A DNA stretch of 64,000 nucleotides from the NCBI RefSeq assembly GCF_030272615.1, contig NC_081413.1, forward strand, positions 160,454,849 to 160,518,848, in the 5' to 3' direction. This DNA is from Cryptomeria japonica (taxonomy: Eukaryota > Streptophyta > Pinopsida > Cupressales > Cupressaceae). The position numbers were made by a program, and so were the translations under genes. Of the stretch, positions 45,518 to 56,371 are shown piece by piece. Numbering within the stretch: position 1 is the stretch's first letter; every line of letters begins with the position of its first letter. The notes beneath the pieces are model-generated. The model worked only from the letters and a program-made list of their open reading frames with translations. It ran no database searches and was not told where the DNA came from.

Positions 45518-48500
45518 ATGACGCATTCATTCCATAGATGTGATAATGGGTTAGCTTCCCTTGTTTCAATTTTTCCTTCTTCTAAAGAACCTCTTCCCAT
45601 CTATAACAACATTTTAGTGCCTAAAAGAGTTTCTACCAATCCCTTTGAGACTCTCCCATACTCTAAGGATGAAGTCTTTAAGAGTGATCTTGATAATTCT
45701 CCTAAAATGTGCCCTTTCTATTTAGCTATCCTAGAGGAAGAGAATGATATCATAAACACCTTTCTTAATGTTACTTCACCTTCCCTCCATGATGCCTCTC
45801 TAAGTGAAAAGGTATTGATGGACATTGAATTATTTTCTCCTAAAGTTGGTCCTTCCAATGGGGGCATGTTAGTGCAACAAGAGGTTATGAACACTTCTTT
45901 CAAAGATCTCCTTCCTAAGCATGAATCTTTGGAGAAATATGCTCATGTTCCTCCTAAAAAACACTCCCTTCATGAGGATCCTTTTGTGCAAGAATATAAC
46001 ATTATCCCTACATTTCCTAGTGATGGCATTTCCTTTTCCAACAAAATTCCCACTAGAGATGATGAATTAATGATAAATGCTTACCCTTCTCCTAAAGTTT
46101 GTCTTACCCATAAGCATCCCTTAGAGAAGGAAGATGAAATAATAAGCAATTTCCTTAAATCTCTCTCCCATAAAGATCATATTGAAAATATTTTGAGGCA
46201 AGAGGATGAGTTTAACACATCTATTGATGCTCTCCCTCCTAAGGATGAGGAATTAATAAACAATGTTATCTCCTCTCCCGAAATTGACAATACTTCAAAC
46301 ATTCCTTTCAACAACCTAACTATTTGGGATGAACCATTAGAAGAAGGTGTAGATTATTCTCTCTCCCTTGATAGTTTCTCACCTTCCTTGAATATCAATT
46401 ATTCTCCCTCTAAAAAAGCATCTCCCTCTCCTCAACTTGGTTCTACTCATAAGGATACCCTAGTTCAAAGCAAGATGGTTAACATGTCTTTCAAAGATCT
46501 CCCTCTGTGAGACTTTAGAGAGTAATGTTGATCCTTCTCCTAGAGAGTTTATTCCCCATTTAGGTCATTTGATGATAGAGGATGATATGACCTTTCCTCT
46601 TCCTACTAGAACATCAATGCCTATCCCTTGTCTCTCTCCTAAAATTGATAAAATTTTAGTGCAAGAGAAGACTATCAATAATACTTCCAACACTTTTGTT
46701 CATTCCTCTAAACCATCCTCAATCAATTTGATACATGTGAATGAGACACCTAACAAACCTCTCTTCACTGTCCAAGGTTCTTGTCCTTCTCAAAATTCTC
46801 AACCTTTGAATAAGCCTATCTTAGTGGTTTAAGGTGGTTATGCTAATGATTGTTTTTGCACTCCTAAGAAACCTATTATTATTGTGCAAGGAGGTTACTC
46901 TACTAAGAGCCCTTATGAGTATGCTAAGAAACTGACTAGAGAAAGTTATCATGCAGTTGCTCATACCTATAACACAAGAAACAATAGGCAACCTAATCCT
47001 CCTCCAGTTATCCCCACTTCGCTTCCTCCTTCCCAACCTATTCTTCCGCAAGCTCCACATATTTCACAAGTTATTGGTAAGGAATATGATCTCATAGAAC
47101 AACTTAAAGCTACCCCTGCTAAGATATCCCTTTGGGATTTGATCCAAGCTTCTTCCACTCATCATGGAATGTTACAAGATGCCTTGAAATATTTGAATGT
47201 TCCTCCACCTAATACATCTAGTAATATAGTGTCTTTGGTTAACTCTGTGATGAATCCTAAAGCTCAAATTGTGTTTACTCAAGATGAGTTGCCTACTAGT
47301 GAAATTCAACATCAATATGATCCCTTGATGATTGTGGTTATCATAAATGACACTGCTATAAGACGAACACTGGTAGATAATGGTTCTGGCCTTAATGTGT
47401 GTAGCATTAATCTATTGCATAAGATGAATGTGGATACATCCCTTATTGAGCCTGACTCTCATCCCATTCGAGGCTTTGATAATGTGGCAAAGTCTTCATT
47501 AGGTATTATCACCTTACCCATCACAGTGGGACCTGTTACTTTGCCTACTCCTATCCATGTTATGTTGGGAAATCTAACATACAACTTGTTATTAGGGAGA
47601 CCTTGGATTCACGGTATGCAAGCTATCCCCTCTACATTGCATAGACAAGTTAAATTCATTTATAACAATAAGACATATACCTTGATAGGTGACACTAATC
47701 TTCGAGCTTGTTTGCAAACATCTAAGCCTTCCTCTTCTAGTAATGACTCTTTGAACAAGATACCTATGGATGAATCATCACCCTCTAATAATCAAAATTC
47801 TTTGGATGAGTCTGAAGCTCCTGAAGAAGATCCTTCTCGACTTGAGTCTACACATGAAAAGGCTTTTGATTCTGAGAAGGTTCTCGCAGAAGACGATTGG
47901 GGATCCCTTGATTTTAATCCCACCTTTGTAGGTGAATATAGGGTTCCTCCTAGAGATCTTAAAGGTAAAAAGAATAAAGAAACTAGAGATCAATCAGTCT
48001 TACCTGAACCTATGAGCAATAATTTTGTGGCCGCTTCTCAAACTTCTTCTCCTCATACTTCTAATTCTGAAGAGTTTGATTCTTTGTCTTATGAAAAACC
48101 ACCTTCTCTTCCTAAAATGGCTCATCGTTATGGTCGTGGTTTTCGCATTTTTGCTAAGCATGGGTATCATGGAAATGGTTGTGGCACTCATGAACAAGGG
48201 ATAAAAGTTCCTCTAGACACTAATTTTCACAATTATGCCTTTGGACTCGGCTATAATCCCTGCAAATGTACCAAAGCATCTAAAAGACCATCTCTCAATG
48301 TGAATGCTATATTTAGTGGTGATGATGATCTCACTTCAACTAAATCATCTTCTACTTCTATCAACTCTCATTCCTCTCATAAGGAAATCTTGGTGATGAA
48401 CAAATCTCCTTATGACTCCCCTCAAATTTCTAAATCCACTTATGAATCTTTATCTCCTATTCATAATAAAGTCCTTTCCTCCAGGGATAAGGCTCTAATA

Positions 48501-48566
48501 AATTACACTCATCCCTCTTCTAAGATGTCTTGTGACTTTTCTTCTTCAATTTTTATCATTTTATAA
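45518..48566 (+). pseudogene. B1 ORF: repetitive acidic N-terminus, protease, G-patch-like
   Basis: The ATG at 45518 starts MTHSFHRCDNGLASLV. The first half is Ser/Pro/Asp-rich with degenerate repeats of about 40 residues (DDELMINAYPSPKV, EDEIISNFLKSLSHK, DEELINNVISSPE). The second half has YDLIEQLKATPAKISLWDLI, typical of Gypsy Tat elements. The protease carries LVDNGSGLNVC, with Asn-Gly in place of Ser/Thr-Gly, and LLLGRPWIHGMQAIPSTLH. A G-patch-like GYHGNGCGTHEQGI follows near the end. A 5-bp deletion relative to B3 gives a stop at 46508-46510, and CAA has become TAA at 46830-46832. No gag core or zinc knuckle is present. Confidence 0.85.
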
Positions 48567-50499
48567 ATGTTTTTGATCTCACTTATAGTTGAGCATTTAG
48601 CATGTCATATTCAAATACCTCATTCAATCTATCATGTCTTTAAATAACATTAATGGCTGTTATGTTGCTCATCATTATGTGACATTGGTAGCTCATTTAC
48701 TGGGGGCTCATTCTCATTCATGATGGTACAATTTCAAGTGCAATCATATTTTTGAAGCAACATAATAGCCTAATTTTCTTGTTCCTAGGGGGAAAAGAGT
48801 GATTTCATACATCTCTTCTTTTTATGGTTAAAATTTCCCTTTGGGGTAATAATGTGGAAATATTGATCATCTTTTCTTTAGAATCCTCTTTTCCTAGATA
48901 TGGGAGAAGATGTGTATTCTCTTTCCTATCCTACCCACTTCTTGTCAGGAGCATTTTACATACACTAATGTCTTGCTTGCATGAACTCATGTGAGTATGT
49001 AGTACATTTTGCTTATGTCTAAATCTCTCCCTAGAAGATTGTGTAAGTCCTTCTCATTGTCCTTATCCTTGGGAGGCAATGATCTTTCCTTATTTTCATC
49101 TAAGGATCCACTTTTTCCTATTTCGTGGATGGTGTGAACTTTATTACTTGATTTTATTCCTTGTATGCATTTGTTGTTGTTTGTTCAAGGATTCTCTCTT
49201 ACAAGAGGTATAAGTCCTTGACTACAACCTCTTTTGCACTTGGTAAAATACATCCATAATGAATTCACTCTCCTAATTGGGTTAAAAAGAGCATCATCCT
49301 TCATTAAGAATCACTTTCACCTCGCAAAAGAAGGAAGTATTGCATTCTTATTCTCTTCTTTGTCTTATTCTAGAAGATGTTATATTTGTCCTCTCGGGGA
49401 TAGGTGTCTTTTTGTACAAAGATCTCTTCTCCTCTAAGGATCTCCTTTACACATATTACAAGATATCCCTTTTCAACTATCTTATCCTTGCTTAAAGAGT
49501 GCAAAACTCTCTTGCTTGGATCTATGACCTTGTTGCATTTTTTGGGTATCTTCTTTTGTAATAAAGGTAGGTATCCTTGTTCTACTTTACTTATGACATA
49601 AACATTACACTTTTTGAGCAATGGGTCATTCTCGGAACCAGAGCACAGACTCTTAGAGCAAGATGTCTCCATTTTTCTTTTATGCAAGGTGATTATTCTC
49701 GGAACCAGAGCACAGACTCTTAGAACGAGATGTCACGCTTTTGTACTATACATATACAGGTTGTAGCATACTTGGCCATAGACTCCTATGAGATGCTTCT
49801 AACCTCACTTACACACACATGCACGAGGTTGAGTGGAGCTAGCGGCATAAGGCTAGACTTTCCCACTCTCCTCCCTTACATGGATCACCTAGACAGACTC
49901 TAAGGGCTAGTTTTCCATGTCCTTTTTTCCATGGATCACCTAGACAAGATCTAGGGGCGAGAAGTCCATGTTTTCTCTCTCACTATTCTTCTCATGGATC
50001 ACCAATGGGTGTGTTCATGCTTTTTTCCTTTCTTTTCTTCTCTTTGCATTTTGTTTCCATTTACATCCTTCATCTTGTGTTAGAGAACTCTCAAATCCTC
50101 ACACTCTTTGTTGTGTTGGAATTGAGATTTAGTCCTCTTTCTTACCAAATGATTCTCCATTAATTTTTGATCTCATATCAAATCTTCTTGTGAGAATTTG
50201 TCATCAATATTCTTTAACAATTCGAAGTGGTAAACATGATACCCTGTTTCAACTCACTAAAATTAGCAAGCCGAAATAGGGGGGGGCATATAGCTACCCT
50301 CGAATTTTCATCACCTTCCTTAGTAAGCATTAGGTGATTTTGTGATCTAACGTGTGTTTTGTAGGGTGCGGTTCCTAACTGTGTACTATAGATACCGCTG
50401 GGGGCTTCGTCCGACGACTTGTGGATATATCCTTTTTCAAATAATGTTTACTTTTCTGTACTTTAGCTTGCATATGCACGTAGTGTTCATATGACCGCT
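48567..50499 (+). other. B1 3' noncoding region
   Basis: About 1.9 kb without a conserved ORF. It contains a 67-bp-offset duplication (49631 and 49698, CTCGGAACCAGAGCACAGAC), repeated CATGGATCACCTAGACA motifs (49879, 49932 and 49993), and a G8 run at 50279-50286 in the arm of a hairpin (CCCTGTTTC / GAAATAGGG). Position resembles the 3' filler of non-autonomous Gypsy elements. Confidence 0.7.
50279..50286 (+). promoter_or_regulatory. Second polypurine (G8) tract in B1
   Basis: AGGGGGGGG just before CATATAGCTACC, 230 bp upstream of the main polypurine tract; the same in B3 at 63022-63030. A deletion junction elsewhere (56144) begins at CATATAG. Confidence 0.5.
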
Positions 50500-50514
50500 A
50501 AAGTGGGGGCTAAA
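50500..50514 (+). promoter_or_regulatory. Main polypurine tract of B1
   Basis: AAAGTGGGGGCTAAA directly before LTR start TGTAGC; identical to A1 (16152-16166) and 56357-56371. Confidence 0.9.
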
Positions 50515-52175
50515 TGTAGCGTCGTAAATTGTACGCAGTACAATTTCACACCTAGTTTAGCACCCGCCTTGGCGCATTTTGCATTTTGCATTGCATTTCC
50601 CCTTTAGCACTTAATTAATTAAATATTTAGGTCTAAGGTTCTATTTTATCATCTCCCATATCATAAAGTTGGGCCCTTTCATTAAAGTTTGCCCTTTTCA
50701 TTTTATTCCTCCAATACATCATTTAATCAAAAACCCTAATTAGGTCCTATTTTGAACTTGGGGGCTTGATTTCGGGGGTCAAAACATCTTGAAATCACCT
50801 GTAACTTCGGGATTCTCTCTAAAATCATCATATCCGACAGTCCTCAAAATTTGGTGAAAAGTTGTCAGGACCATGGCACCCAGAGTGCAACATGGTCCCA
50901 GACATTTTTCCCGAAATTTTAGGAGCGCGATCCAATCATAAAATAAAGCTTAACCCCAAGAAATTGGCGGGAGATTCAATCTCTAAGCCGGCCTAAAGTT
51001 GAAATTAAGACCTAGGGTTTCATACATAAGAGCTCTCTTTCTTCATTTGAAAGGATCAGAATTTTTGGTTTTTAGGGACCTTCTATGCAGCGAAAGAGCA
51101 GATCTTTGAAGACTTCAACAACATTCAACATCCTTCTATCAAGCATTTATCAATTTTATTCATCCATTTAGGGCTTGGAAGACATTGAAGAACAATAGGA
51201 GATTACCGACTGAAGATTGGCTTGTATTCCTCCCTTGAGGGTTGGGTATGATTTCATGTTGTTTTCATGTCTTTGCATAAGCTTCAATATATCCTTTATT
51301 CATGCTTTAGATCACTTTGCATCTTGATTTAGAGCATCTACATTATCATTTACAAGCAATTAGGGTTTACTTTCTAGGTTGCTCTAGTTTGCTTTCTTGC
51401 ATTTTAGGACCTTGCACACACACTAGGTCTACACACACAATACATTTTACAATACAAATTGGCTATTCGTGGAGGTGGAAATCACCGAAGCGGGGGTTTG
51501 ACTAAGGCAAAACCCTATATAGCCGCCCAAACACCTTTTCAGATATAAGTGCAGGTTTCGAGACTCGGACGACGCCGCAGGTTGCAGATCCGGGAGAAGC
51601 AGACTGAGACTGACCTTCCCACCAAATTTCAGAGCAAAAGACCAGGACAGGGGCGTGGGGTGCCCTGGTCCTGCTAGGACAGGGGCGCTGGGCACCCTAG
51701 TCCCTAGGACAGGGGCGCTGGGCGCCCTGGTCCTCCTGACAGACAGCATTTTCAGCATTTTTGACAGCTTTTCCAGAGTGCAAAACAACAGTTTTCGGAG
51801 CAGTTTCAGGGGCAGATTCAGGACAATGGCGCCCACGCCCCTGTCCCAAACATTTTCACTTAGATTTTAACTCCAGGTACGCATTTGCATTCTTGTCTTG
51901 TCCTTGTGTTTACAGCTTTCCATTATTTAAGTTCAATTCTGCAATCTTGTTATTAGTTCATACTTGCATTTTGGGGTTAGGGATTGAACTTGCATCATTT
52001 CATCTTTCAATTGCAACAAGGGAATAGAAATCCTAATAGGTATCCCATGGCTCTCTCTTCCACAAAAAGAAGTAGCCAATTGTGTGATACCTCTAGGCTC
52101 TTTCGTATTCCACAAGTGTGTGGTTGAAAGTGAGATTAGGGCCTGTTTGCTTAGTGTCACTTTTTCTCCTACACA
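50515..52175 (+). mobile_element. B LTR 2
   Basis: 1661 bp, TGTAGCGTCG to CTCCTACACA. Carries the 31-nt hairpin (50868-50898) and three 27-nt hairpins. Followed by TTTT and then antisense A2 instead of the primer site or a target duplication. Confidence 0.92.
51645..51733. repeat. Three tandem 27-nt hairpins, B LTR 2
   Basis: Units at 51645-51671, 51677-51703 and 51707-51733. Unit 3 has arms GGACAGGGGCGC and GCGCCCTGGTCC around TGG (11 of 12 pairs). Confidence 0.88.
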
Positions 52176-54910
52176 TTTTCATACACAGCAGATGGAGCTA
52201 TCACAAGATCCAAACAAGGGCTATGTTCATGTTCCAAGCCACGTTGTTCTTGTCTAGGAGCTAGGATAAGTGCTTTAGAAAATTCATTAGATAAATGGTT
52301 ATCAATATCAACAAGTTCATATTCACTATCAGAAGCAAGAGGAGTAACATTTTCATCATGAATAACATTTTCATCTATAGCATCATCAAGATTTATAAAA
52401 ATAGGGTCTTTAATTCGCACAGGATCAAGACCATCATGCATCTTATGTTTAGGAGATTTTGGAGAAAATGGAATAATGCTTGTTGAAGGTGTTTTTGGAG
52501 ATTGCAAAGTTTGAGAAGCAGCTGCTTGAGCTCTAAGACGACGCTTTCGTCGATGTTCGCGTGCAGAACGATTTCGTCTAGTCTTAGTAGGAAGTGAAGA
52601 AGATTGAGGAGGAGGAATGTTCTCATCCTTATCACTTGGGTGTTTAGGTTGTGGTCTCTTAGGCTGGATAATAGGAGAAGAAGAAGGTCTCTTCTCTCTA
52701 TAAAAAGAAGGAGGAGGAACTGCTCCATATAAAGGAGGAATTTTTGGTTTAGGAAGAAGACCAAGTCCATCATGACGGGGAGGTATAGGTCTACTTTTAG
52801 AAGGTTTATTAGGCATAGACATAATCACATCCATGGGAATGGGTTGGGAATCTTCTTGAGGAAAGACATTAGTTTTATCTTTCAAAGGAAGAACTTCCTT
52901 CTCAAGAATGATAGGAATATCAAGTTTAGGTGTTCTAGGTTCACTTAGAGATAGGATCATATATATTTTCCATTTTTGATAAGATTTGAAAAGATGATCA
53001 CTTCGCGGAGGAAGGGATTGGAATTGTTTAGGCCAAAAGTAATCAATAGGAACGCTAGAAGTTCTTTCAGCTAGTTTAAAGAGACTATGATTGACAGTAA
53101 CAACTTCACCATTATGGGGAAATTTCAAACACTTATGAATAGGAGAAGCAATAGCTTTCATGGAAGATAGCCAAGGATAGCCAAGCTTCACACGAAATTG
53201 TTCGGATGAAGGAATAATAGCAAAGTTCACATCAAGGGATTTGTTATGGACCTCAATAGGCAATGTAATAGAACCAATTGCAGGAGAAGAAAATGCATCA
53301 AATAGTTTCACAATCACATCTGTTTTGTCATAAATCACTTGATTCAATTGCAAAGTAAAAAGAAATTCTTCAGTAATAACATTAACCATGCATGAAGGAT
53401 CAATAAGCACTCCACGGCAAGGTGTATTCTTGACTTTTGCAACTATGTATAAAAGACCATCAGGTGCCCTAATGGTTTCACTGGAATCAAATGTGATGGA
53501 AAGTTCTTTATTGTTATCTTGCTGCTCTACAAAGTTAATCACATTCGGAGTCATAGACACATGACCATCAGATGAAAGAGAGGAATCATTAGTCTCAATC
53601 GCATTAGAGGTATGAGAAGGTAATGGATCAGTGAAAATCTGAAGATTTTGATTAGGAGGAGCTACAGATGTATTGCCTTTATCATTCACTCCAGAAACAG
53701 AAATAGTATTATTATCAATCAAATCTTGAATTTTACCCTTTAAAGAAAAACATTTTTCAGTATCATGCCCAGGCTGACGATGAAATTGACAAAAAGATTT
53801 GTTATCAAAATAAGGTGAAGTAATCTTTACAGGATCAATTTGCCTTATAGGAGGAAGAGTAAGCACATTTTGTTCCAATAACTTATTCATAATACTATGC
53901 AATGATTCATTCAAAGGAGTATACTTTCTTTCTTTCTTGAAAAACTTAGAAATAGGAGGCACACCTGATGCTACATTCACATTGTTGTTGATGATGTTTT
54001 CATTGAATTTGATGGAATCTCTATTCGGTTTAAACTTTCCAAATGGTTGTTGACTGCTATCACCCTTATCACTCGGAGCCATAGGATGTGATTGTTCCAT
54101 TTGACTCACAGTCAGTTGATAATTGTGAAGAGTTGCACACAACTGTTGGAAAGAAGTAAACTCAGAAAATAGAAGTTTTTCTCTAATATCTTTTTGTAAA
54201 TTAGAAATAAAGATTCTTTGAATATCATCGTCAGGAACTGGAAAAGAAATTTGAGCATACAAATGCTTATATCTACCAATGAAATCAGTCACTTTCTCTT
54301 TAACACCTTGTTTACAATGCATTAAATCAATCAAAGTAACTTTAGGACTTATATTGTTTTGAAATTGTTGAATGAAAGCATTTGCAATTTGTTCGAAAGA
54401 AGTAATAGAATAAGAAGGAAATGAGCAATACCATTGTAGGGCTTTGTCTCTTAATGTTCTAGTGAACAGTTTTGCAAGCAACCTTTGGTCATAAGCAAAA
54501 TTAGTACATATTGTTTGAAAAGTCTTAACATGTGTTAGAGGATCACCTTTACCATTATAAAGCTCCAAATGCGGGATTTCAACATGTTTAGGAGGGATAG
54601 CTCGAACAATGTCAAGAGAAAGTGGGCTCGCAACATCAAATGTGGGCACACTAAACTTAGATTGATTCATAGAGGCAATTTGTTGCTGTAAAGAAGAGAC
54701 AGTTTGTGCAAGATTGTTAATGGTCACTTCAGTCGAAGAATTCATATTAGATGTGTTAGACTGAGATGGAGGTGTTATGTTATTGAAAGAAGGTAAAGAG
54801 TAAGGTGGTGGGACCCTATGATAATTAGTCATAGGAGATGATTGGACAGGAGGAACACTACAAGGAGGAATGGAATGATTGAATGAATTTCCCCCTTGCG
54901 TCATGTTCAT
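52169..54910 (-). CDS. A2 gag-protease polyprotein, 913 codons open
   Basis: Longest A-family frame in the window, starting at an internal Met (MNMTQGGNSF). It holds the gag core (LFTRTLRDKALQWYCS, FQNNISPKVTLIDLMHCKQG), the zinc-finger-like CQFHRQPGHDTEKCFSLKGKIQDLI, the protease-like region (VLIDPSCMVNVITEEF and LGYPWLSSMKAIASPIH) and a Pro/Ser-rich, Arg-rich tail (RRNRSAREHRRKRRLRAQ). Continuity of gag and protease shows they form one polyprotein. As in A1 the Asp motif is DPS rather than DSG. The stop lies in the LTR 2 junction, so the natural C-terminus is truncated. No promoter is attached: it is an antisense insert in a B composite. Confidence 0.88.
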   Translation of the reverse strand: MNMTQGGNSFNHSIPPCSVPPVQSSPMTNYHRVPPPYSLPSFNNITPPSQSNTSNMNSSTEVTINNLAQTVSSLQQQIASMNQSKFSVPTFDVASPLSLDIVRAIPPKHVEIPHLELYNGKGDPLTHVKTFQTICTNFAYDQRLLAKLFTRTLRDKALQWYCSFPSYSITSFEQIANAFIQQFQNNISPKVTLIDLMHCKQGVKEKVTDFIGRYKHLYAQISFPVPDDDIQRIFISNLQKDIREKLLFSEFTSFQQLCATLHNYQLTVSQMEQSHPMAPSDKGDSSQQPFGKFKPNRDSIKFNENIINNNVNVASGVPPISKFFKKERKYTPLNESLHSIMNKLLEQNVLTLPPIRQIDPVKITSPYFDNKSFCQFHRQPGHDTEKCFSLKGKIQDLIDNNTISVSGVNDKGNTSVAPPNQNLQIFTDPLPSHTSNAIETNDSSLSSDGHVSMTPNVINFVEQQDNNKELSITFDSSETIRAPDGLLYIVAKVKNTPCRGVLIDPSCMVNVITEEFLFTLQLNQVIYDKTDVIVKLFDAFSSPAIGSITLPIEVHNKSLDVNFAIIPSSEQFRVKLGYPWLSSMKAIASPIHKCLKFPHNGEVVTVNHSLFKLAERTSSVPIDYFWPKQFQSLPPRSDHLFKSYQKWKIYMILSLSEPRTPKLDIPIILEKEVLPLKDKTNVFPQEDSQPIPMDVIMSMPNKPSKSRPIPPRHDGLGLLPKPKIPPLYGAVPPPSFYREKRPSSSPIIQPKRPQPKHPSDKDENIPPPQSSSLPTKTRRNRSAREHRRKRRLRAQAAASQTLQSPKTPSTSIIPFSPKSPKHKMHDGLDPVRIKDPIFINLDDAIDENVIHDENVTPLASDSEYELVDIDNHLSNEFSKALILAPRQEQRGLEHEHSPCLDLVIAPSAVYENV

Positions 54911-55660
54911 TTGTGGAGATATAATAGGGACACTTATTCAAGGAGTGAATGAAGAAATCAGATTGAATGAAGGAAGAGGTTAATTGAAGAGGAAGGATTG
55001 CCCCCATGACTGGTGATCATAGGAGAAATGTCTTGTGTTGAAGTAGCCATTATGTTTGATGTAAAGGTAGGTATGCTAGCAATAGAAGTCATCAAAGGAA
55101 TAGAATGATTGACTTGAGTAGGAGGTTGTGTATAACCCAAATTTTCAGCACAACTCTTCATAGGCATCACATTCGAATCCACAATGTGTGAAATACCATG
55201 CAAAATATCAATTCCATTCTTATCACTTTGAAGCATACATTTTAGACCCTCAATTAAAGGAAGAGCTTGACTATCGGGGTATTCTTGAGACATCCATTGT
55301 CGAAAATCGTCAAATTGGTTATCCAATTTTGAAAGTTGTTCTTCAGAAACCTCATGGAGAGCTTCTTCATCATTAGGAGGATTAGAGGAATTACCCATGT
55401 CCTCGTTAAAAAGGCTATTCAAATTAGGTTCCATCTCCTCGGTAATTAAACCTCGGAAAGACTTAATTCTACGGCTTCATCTAATGGGAATAGTGTAAGT
55501 AGGGCTTATTGTTGTAAAACTCATGCACTAGAGAGAGAGAGAAAGTTTTGATTTTAGAGGTAGCAATTTTCAGTAAAATCAGCAAATCTTCTGGATTTAA
55601 GCTGTTAAATATAATCAGGACAATCTCCCGAAATTTCAGAAAAAATGTCAGGGACCGTGG
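52176..55660 (-). mobile_element. A2: antisense internal segment of family A inside B
   Basis: Matches A1 16990-20468 throughout but has no A LTR, polypurine tract or primer site. The left junction is at the end of B LTR 2; the right junction, at 55660, lies inside the leader hairpin (A sequence stops after GGGACCGTGG and B LTR sequence GCATTTTCAGC begins). No target duplication is visible. Confidence 0.88.
54958..55524 (-). pseudogene. A2 gag N-terminus, frameshifted
   Basis: From the original Met at 55524 (MSFTTISPTYTIP), with TGA at 55477-55479 where A1 has CGA, then MEPNLNSLFNEDMGNSS. A 1-bp deletion near 54979 and a TGA just upstream of 54910 separate it from the 913-codon frame. Confidence 0.85.
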
Positions 55661-56090
55661 GCATTTTCAGCATTTTTGACAGCTTTTCCAGAGTGCAAAA
55701 TAGCAGTTTTCGGAGCAGTTTCAGGGGCAGATTCAGGACAGTGGCACCCGCGCCCCCATCCTGAACATTTTCACTCAGATTTTAACTCCAGGTACGCATT
55801 TGCATTCTTGTCTTGTCCTTTTGTTTATAGCTTTCCATTATTTAAGTTCAATTCTGCAATCTTGTTATTAGTTCATACTTGCATTTTGGGGTTAGGGATT
55901 GAACTTGCATCATTTCATCTTTCAATTGCAACAAGGGAATAGAAATCCTAATAGGTATCCCGTGGCTCTCTCTTCCACAAAAAGAAGTAGCCAATTGTGT
56001 GATACCTCTAGGCTCTTTCGTATTCCACAAGTGTGTGGTTGAAAGTGAGATTAGGGCCTGTTTGCTTAGTGTCACTTTTTCTCCTACACA
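55661..56090 (+). mobile_element. B LTR 3, 3' part only
   Basis: Starts GCATTTTCAGCATTTTTGAC, which in intact B LTRs follows just after the 27-nt hairpin array, and runs to CTCCTACACA. The hairpin array and upstream half are replaced by A2. Confidence 0.9.
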
Positions 56091-56371
56091 TTTTGGTGAA
56101 CCCGACGTAAACTCCAATCTTCTCTAATTCTGATTTTTGTTTTCATATAGCTACCCTCGAATTTTCCTCACCTTCCTTAGTAAGCATTAGGTGATTTTGT
56201 GATCTAACGTGTGTTTTGTAGGGTGCGGTTCCTAACTGTGTACTGGAGATACCGCTGGGGGCTTCGTCCGACGACTTATGGATATATCCTTTTTCAAATA
56301 ATGTTTACTTTTCTGTACTTTAGCTCGCATATGCATGTAGTGTTCATTTGACCGTTAAAGTGGGGGCTAAA
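56091..56371 (+). mobile_element. Deleted B internal region (about 5 kb missing)
   Basis: Primer site TTGGTGAACCCGACGT and 35 nt of leader join at about 56144 to CATATAGCTACC, 85 nt or so of shared 3' sequence, then the polypurine tract at 56357-56371. All coding DNA is gone. Confidence 0.88.

Larger units (their letters stand above)
43550..52175 (+). mobile_element. Element B1: LTR-internal-LTR unit, 8626 bp
   Basis: Two matching LTRs (43550-45181, 50515-52175), primer site, one long ORF region and polypurine tract. No RT, RNase H or integrase, and no gag. The left flank is copia G, but the sequence after 52175 is not the expected CTATC: the right LTR leads into antisense element A (A2), so B1 is the first unit of a composite. 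Confidence 0.9.

Noticed and set aside
52175-52180. Target-site duplication for B1
   Set aside because: Expected CTATC after the right LTR is absent; the right flank is antisense A2, so B1 has no closed insertion site in this window.
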